Origin: Baffinella frigidus
Lineage: Eukaryota; Cryptophyceae; Cryptomonadales; Baffinellaceae
Length of the DNA stretch: 11,735 nucleotides
Reading direction: 5' to 3'
NCBI GenBank assembly: GCA_026770585.1
Contig: MU646997.1
Span: forward strand, 63,984 to 75,718
A program made the position numbers and the translations under genes. A model generated the notes under the pieces. It was not told where the DNA came from. It saw only the letters and a list, made by a program, of their open reading frames with translations, and did no database searches. Position 1 is the stretch's first letter. Every line of letters begins with the position of its first letter. This document shows, in pieces, positions 8,834 through 11,735 of the stretch.

Positions 8834-8952
8834 CAGGGGTACCTCGCTCATAAGAAACCGCACCCCCCTAGGACCCTACAGTAGGCGTATGCCTAGGGCC
8901 CTATGGTGGTCCTATGGGGGGGGGGCGGTTTCTTATGAGCGAGGTACCCCTG
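8834..8952. mobile_element. MITE family 1, complete copy (119 bp, TA-flanked), next to the gene 2 stop
   Basis: The arms are perfect (CAGGGGTACCTCGCTCATAA) and flanked by TA. The element ends 27 bp before the gene 2 stop codon, so it lies in the probable 3' UTR of gene 2, where its hairpin would be transcribed. Confidence 0.92.
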
Positions 8953-8979
8953 TACACCCCAAACCCTAAATCCGCTCGG

Positions 8980-9096
8980 TCATCGCGGGTCGACAATGTC
9001 GAGTGCGGCAGCGAGGGCTTCGAACTGCTCATCTGAGGTAGTGACCGGGGGCGTCAAGCCGATCGAATGCTGTCCGGCCGGAAGCACGATGAACCC
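8980..9096 (-). CDS. Gene 2 last exon
   Basis: There are 38 codons and TGA after acceptor 'gtgagcag', phase 0. It reads GFIVLPAGQHSIGLTPPVTT, then SDEQFEALAAALDIVDPR. The G-x-I-V-L-P-x-G and L-T-P-P strands are standard for the family C-terminus. Copies of its 5' third lie in the intron upstream. Confidence 0.88.
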   Translation of the reverse strand, partial: GFIVLPAGQHSIGLTPPVTTSDEQFEALAAALDIVDPR

Positions 9097-11148
9097 CTGC
9101 TCACGGAGAGTGTGGGTTTGTTTAGGGTTTGGGGTTTAGGGTTTGGGGTTTGGGGTTTGGGGTTTGAGGGTTAGGGTTTGGGGGTTGGGGTTTAGGATTT
9201 GGGGTTTGTGGTTTGGTTCTTGGGGTGGATCCGATCGAATGCTGTCCGGCCGGAAGCACGATGAAGCCCTGCTCAGGGAGAGTGTGGGTTGGTTTATGTT
9301 GTGGGGTTTGGGGTTTGGGATTTGAGGTTTGGGGGTTGGGGTTCAGGATTCAGGGGTTTGGGGTTTGGTTTGGGAGGTGAAGCCGATCGAATGCTGCCCT
9401 GCCGGAAGCACGATGAACCCCTGCGAGGGTTTGGGGTTTAGGGTTTGGGGTTTAGGGTTTGGGTTTGGGGTTTGGGGTTTGGGGTCTGGGGTTTGGGGTT
9501 TGGGGTCTAGAGTTTTTGGTTTGGTTTTGAGGGTGGATCCGATCGAATGCTATCCGGCGGGAAGCACGATGAACCCCTGCTCACGAAGAGTGTGGGTTAG
9601 TTTATGTGTTGTGGGTTGGGGTTTGGGGTTTGGGGTTTGGGGTTTGGTGTGGGGGGTAAAGCCGATGGAATACTCCCCTAGGGTTTCGTACGTGGACACA
9701 ACTACCCCGCGCAGGCTTTGCACCTGGCCTGGCTGGCGATAGCCCAACAACCACATACGTCTACATCATTCTAGACGCGAAGAACAAGCGGCGAAGCAGT
9801 TTGACCAGTTCGGGGAGATGGCGCATGGCCCCGATGGCGTCAACCTTGATCTCGACCGCCCGGATCAGCCCCCCCCCTAGGACCACCGTAGGACTATAGG
9901 TACGGGCCTTTTGCAGGGTCATACGGGGTGCGCTTCCTTATGAGCAAGGTTACCCTGTAGGGTTTGTCTCGGGGTGGACGGTGGAGGGTGTAGGGTGTAG
10001 GGTGGAGGGTGTAGGGTATAGGGTATAGGGTGTGGGGTGTAGGGTGTGTAGGGTGTAGGGTGTAGGGTGTAGGGTGAAGGGTGTAGGGTGTAGGGTGTAG
10101 GGTGTAGTGTGTGGGGTGAAGGGTGTAGGGTGTAGGGTGTGGGGTCTCACGAGTTCGAGGAGATGGCGCATGGCCCCGATGGCGTCGACTTTGATCTCGA
10201 CCGCCCGGATGAGCCCGCGCCCTCTGTGTGCCCGCGGCCTGGTTTGGGGTTTAGCGTTGAGCGTTTAGCGTTTAGAAATTTCAGGCATGAGGCCAGAGAG
10301 AGAGAGATGACACACCCTCTGTGCGCTCGCGGCCTGGAATGGGGGTTGGGGGTTAGGGTTTGGGGTTCAGGGTCCAGGAATAGGCATGAGGACAGAGAGA
10401 GGCGGATCAGCCCCCGCCCTCTGTGCGCCCGCGGCCTGGTTTGAGGGATAGTTGTTTAGGGTTTGGTTCGGTGTTTTAATTTTTTGTTTCATTTTAGGGT
10501 TGAGGGTGTAGGGTTCAGGGTTCAGGGTTTAGGGTGTAGGGTTTAGGGTTCAGGGTTCAGGATTCAGGGTTCAGGGTTCAGGGTTCAGGGTTTAGGGTTT
10601 AGGGTTTAGGGTTTAGGGTTTAGAGTTTAGGGTTTAGGGTTCAGGGTTCAGGGTGTGCGAAAGCTTTGACAAGCGCTTCCCCGCGTTCCCGCACACGGTT
10701 GCAGCTCGATGACCGCTAGCAGACTATCCCTTAGTTGACATGCCAGGTCCCCGGTACAAATTCGTCAACTTTACAGCGGAAAACAGCTCAGGCTCACTAC
10801 ATTGGTGGGCCCAAATAAACTGATACCCGAATGCCTTGACGAGCGCTTCCCCCCGTTCCCGCACGCAGTCGCAGTGTTCCTTCCCACAGATCTGCTCGAT
10901 CACCGCTAGCGGACTATTCCTAAGTCGACATGCCAGGTCCCCGGTACAAACCCGTCAACTTTACAGCGGAAAACAGCCCAGGCTCACCACATTGGTGAGC
11001 CCCAATAGACTGAGACAGAGCTGGGGTACCCGAACGCCTTGACAAGCGCTTCCCCCCGTTCCCGCACGCGGTCGCAGTGTTCCTTCCCCCGAATCTGTTC
11101 GATGACCGCCAGCGCCGCTGCACACGCAACGGGGTGCCCCAGGAACGT
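8980..11148 (-). CDS. Class-III PLP-dependent aminotransferase, C-terminal part (5' partial, 3 exons)
   Basis: The exon model on the minus strand is 11148-11030, 10238-10151 and 9096-8980, giving 107 codons to TGA. Splice phases agree at each junction (2, then 0). The protein runs TFLGHPVACAAALAVI, a charged helix with R-E-R-G-E-A-L, then HRGRGLIRAVEI, G-F-I-V-L-P-A-G and L-T-P-P-V-T-T-S-D-E-Q. This is the C-terminal small domain of class-III aminotransferases (ornithine, acetylornithine, GABA and related enzymes): T-F-x-G-x-P-x-A-C-A-A-A-L, G-R-G-L-x-x-A-x-E, and L-x-P-P-L-x-I-x-x-x-x. The PLP lysine lies upstream of the window, so the substrate class cannot be assigned. The gene converges on gene 1. 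Each exon has extra partial copies nearby. Confidence 0.88.
9116..9680 (-). repeat. Alternating telomere-like arrays and 5' copies of the last exon
   Basis: On the plus strand, GGGTTTGGGGTTTA-type arrays (9116-9215, 9295-9375, 9424-9535, 9600-9655) alternate with segments repeating the exon's first 12-15 codons. The copies read GFIVLPAGQHSIG from 9268, 9420 and 9576; a shorter one near 9660-9680 keeps only Y-S-I-G-F-T. Each copy starts with a usable acceptor but runs into repeat instead of TPPVTT. In the sense strand the arrays are C-rich (CCCCAAA/CCCTAAA). The gene therefore has several candidate acceptors feeding broken exons. Confidence 0.88.
9806..9871 (-). repeat. Copy of the middle exon, joined to a MITE fragment
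   Basis: The minus strand reads GLIRAVEIKVDAIGAMRHLP, then E-L, and continues V-K-L-L-R-R-L before a TAG. It matches 10151-10222 with few changes. Its upstream side switches directly into MITE family 1 sequence at about 9872, so its acceptor half is gone. Confidence 0.82.
9872..9957. mobile_element. MITE family 1, copy truncated on the left
   Basis: The interior 'ctaggaccaccgtaggacta' and right arm 'ccttatgagcaaggttaccctg' are present; the left arm is missing and replaced by the exon copy at 9806-9871. TA follows at 9958-9959. Confidence 0.8.
9960..10143 (-). repeat. Telomere-like array, variant CCCTACA in the sense strand
   Basis: The plus strand shows about 25 copies of GGGTGTA with GGGTATA and GGGTGGA variants, immediately beyond the donor of the middle exon. 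The sense strand of gene 2 thus reads CCCTACA, the same variant and orientation relative to transcription as in gene 1 at 2557-2770. ORFs here are artefacts. Confidence 0.92.
10151..10238 (-). CDS. Gene 2 middle exon
   Basis: One base and 29 codons lie between acceptor 'aaaccag' and donor CTC|gtgaga. It reads PRAHRGRGLIRAVEIKVDAI, then GAMRHLLEL. R-G-R-G-L-I-x-A-V-E-I is the conserved strand preceding the final subdomain. The join to GFIVLP is in frame. Confidence 0.87.
10300..10441 (-). repeat. Two partial copies of the middle exon 5' end
   Basis: The copy ending near 10441 reads PRAHRGRGLIR and then leaves the exon. The copy at about 10309-10338 keeps only the acceptor and P-R-A-H-R-G. Both retain the acceptor 'ccag' and are followed (sense) by 'ctctctctgt(cc)'. 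Short G-rich (plus strand) heptamer runs lie between. Confidence 0.78.
10441..10650 (-). repeat. Telomere-like array, variants CCCTAAA and CCCTGAA in the sense strand
   Basis: GGGTTTA and GGGTTCA heptamers on the plus strand, in runs of mostly one variant. The array lies in the intron between the first and middle exons of gene 2, again C-rich in sense orientation. Confidence 0.92.
10655..11029 (-). repeat. Two tandem units carrying 3' copies of the first gene 2 exon
   Basis: Units at about 10655-10822 and 10826-11029 share 'tgccaggtccccggtacaaa' and 'cgtcaactttacagcggaaa' blocks plus an exon part. The 10840-10900 copy reads VIEQICGKEHCDCVRERGEA, then LVKAF. The 10665-10715 copy keeps VRERGEALVKAF but has a deletion. 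Both have sequence-identical intronic flanks, so exon end plus intron start was the duplicated unit, as in gene 1. Confidence 0.85.
11030..11148 (-). CDS. Gene 2 first exon in window
   Basis: There are 39 codons plus GG between acceptor 'ccacacag' and donor CGG|gtaccc. It reads TFLGHPVACAAALAVIEQIR, then GKEHCDRVRERGEALVKAF. T-F-x-G-x-P-x-A-C-A-A-A-L is the conserved motif following the PLP-lysine loop of class-III aminotransferases. I chose it over the two upstream copies because it alone is complete. Confidence 0.88.
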
Positions 11149-11735
11149 CTGTGTGGGGCTTAGGGTTTAGTGTTCAGTGTTTACGTTTTAGGGTGACGCG
11201 AGAACTGTGACCCCCCCCGGATCTGACGGCTGCACGAGCCACGGGGTGTCCGAGGAACGTCTGCCGGAGGAGGATTTGGGGTTTAGCGTTGAGGGTTTAC
11301 GTTTGAGGGTGACGCGCTAAATGTGGTCGCGTCCAGGGATCACGTCCGAGAAATGTGGTCACGTCCTTACCCCGAATTTGTTTGATGGCCGCGAGCGCCG
11401 CTGCACACGCGACGGGGTGACCCAGGAACGTCTGTTTATGGCTTGGGGTTTAGGGTCTAGGGATCAGGGTTTGAGGATCACCTCCCCCTTAGAAGCCGCC
11501 CAGACCAAACACCCAAAGCTCCAAAGCCCAAACCATCGGACTCACACAGCCCGTATACATACGTTTTGTACCAGGACGATACCAAAACCGGGCATGTCTG
11601 TACCAAGAAACTCTGTCAAGGGTCTGCAGGCAAGGGTGTCCCAACCTGAATCGGTCAGCATGCGTGGGACTATGGGAGTGGGCGGCATCTCCCTCTCGCT
11701 CCCTCTGCCACCCGTCCCCCCTCTCCCTCCCCTCC
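11149..11735 (-). other. Upstream intron of gene 2 with exon copies; no other gene recognised
   Basis: A copy at 11431-11371 reads TFLGHPVACAAALAAIKQIR and ends in a strong donor G|gtaagg, so it could be a real short exon. A second at 11260-11221 reads T-F-L-G-H-P-V-A and decays. Degenerate TTTAGGG-like runs separate them (plus strand G-rich). From 11470 to 11735 I see nothing coding that I can identify. The last 40 bases are CT-rich on the plus strand. Confidence 0.65.

Noticed and set aside
7681-8952. CRISPR array (regularly spaced repeats of about 28 bp)
   Set aside because: The repeats alternate in orientation as paired arms of hairpins, are TA-flanked, and the sequence between elements is irregular in length. 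The genome is eukaryotic.
7969-8969. Several small proteins containing RGTSLIRKR and MSEVPLY
   Set aside because: They lie across MITE hairpin arms. The same peptide appears in both orientations because the arms are inverted repeats.
2557-10650. True telomere or chromosome end
   Set aside because: The heptamers are degenerate, internal, split among introns, and switch strand with gene orientation. A terminal telomere would be uniform and in one orientation.
11470-11735. Open stretch on the minus strand (about 11690-11540) as a further aminotransferase exon
   Set aside because: No residues match the PLP-lysine region or other class-III motifs, and splice phases cannot be tested. Left as intron or unknown.
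1-11735. tRNA, rRNA, bacterial operon or prophage content
   Set aside because: I saw no cloverleaf with tRNA signature arms, no conserved rRNA segments, and no Shine-Dalgarno-led ORF chains. All real coding sequence is in spliced exons.

Overview
This window comes from a nuclear genome of an intron-rich, unicellular eukaryote. A microalga is most likely. The reasons are: split genes with GT-AG and GC-AG introns; long TTTAGGG/CCCTAAA-like (plant/alga-type) heptamer arrays inside introns; CT microsatellites used as polypyrimidine tracts; and many MITE-like hairpin elements. A cryptophyte, haptophyte or dinoflagellate would fit, but I cannot choose between them from sequence alone. The long ORFs in the window are almost all translations of simple repeats. 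The real genes lie in short exons of 55-120 nt.

Gene 1 (+ strand, 178-7029, 5' partial) can be rebuilt from ten exons with compatible splice phases. Its first half matches the C-terminal NAD(P)-binding domain of FolD-type methylene-tetrahydrofolate dehydrogenase/cyclohydrolase. Its second half is a pterin-4a-carbinolamine dehydratase (PCD/DCoH) domain with the E-x3-NHHP motif, ending at a TGA. I know of no standard FolD-PCD fusion, so this is the main protein-level novelty. Several FolD signature residues and one PCD histidine are replaced, so activity is uncertain.

Gene 2 (- strand, 11148 to 8980, 5' partial) is the C-terminal part of a class-III PLP-dependent aminotransferase in three phase-compatible exons. 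The genes converge tail to tail. The 1.95 kb between their stops (7030-8979) holds a small satellite, one 103-bp MITE, and a cluster of TA-flanked MITEs of about 120 bp with the arm CAGGGGTACCTCGCTCATAA.

The most striking property is 'stuttering' gene architecture. Nearly every exon of both genes is accompanied by one to five partial or complete extra copies of itself in the neighbouring intron. These copies are separated by telomere-like heptamers, CT tracts or minisatellites. The heptamer arrays follow gene orientation: both genes carry the C-rich strand in the sense direction, although they lie on opposite DNA strands. Two introns of gene 1 also share a dispersed sequence that starts at the donor site, and one copy has perfect 16-bp terminal inverted repeats, suggesting an intron-generating MITE (introner).

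Layout: 1-177 CT tract; 178-2095 FolD-like exons A-C with exon copies and a purine-rich minisatellite; 2096-3864 exons D and E with copies; 3865-4301 MITE-bearing intron; 4302-5412 exons F, G and H; 5413-7029 heptamer arrays and exons I and J; 7030-8979 convergent intergenic MITE cluster; 8980-11148 gene 2; 11149-11735 upstream intron of gene 2 with more exon copies and no other recognisable gene.
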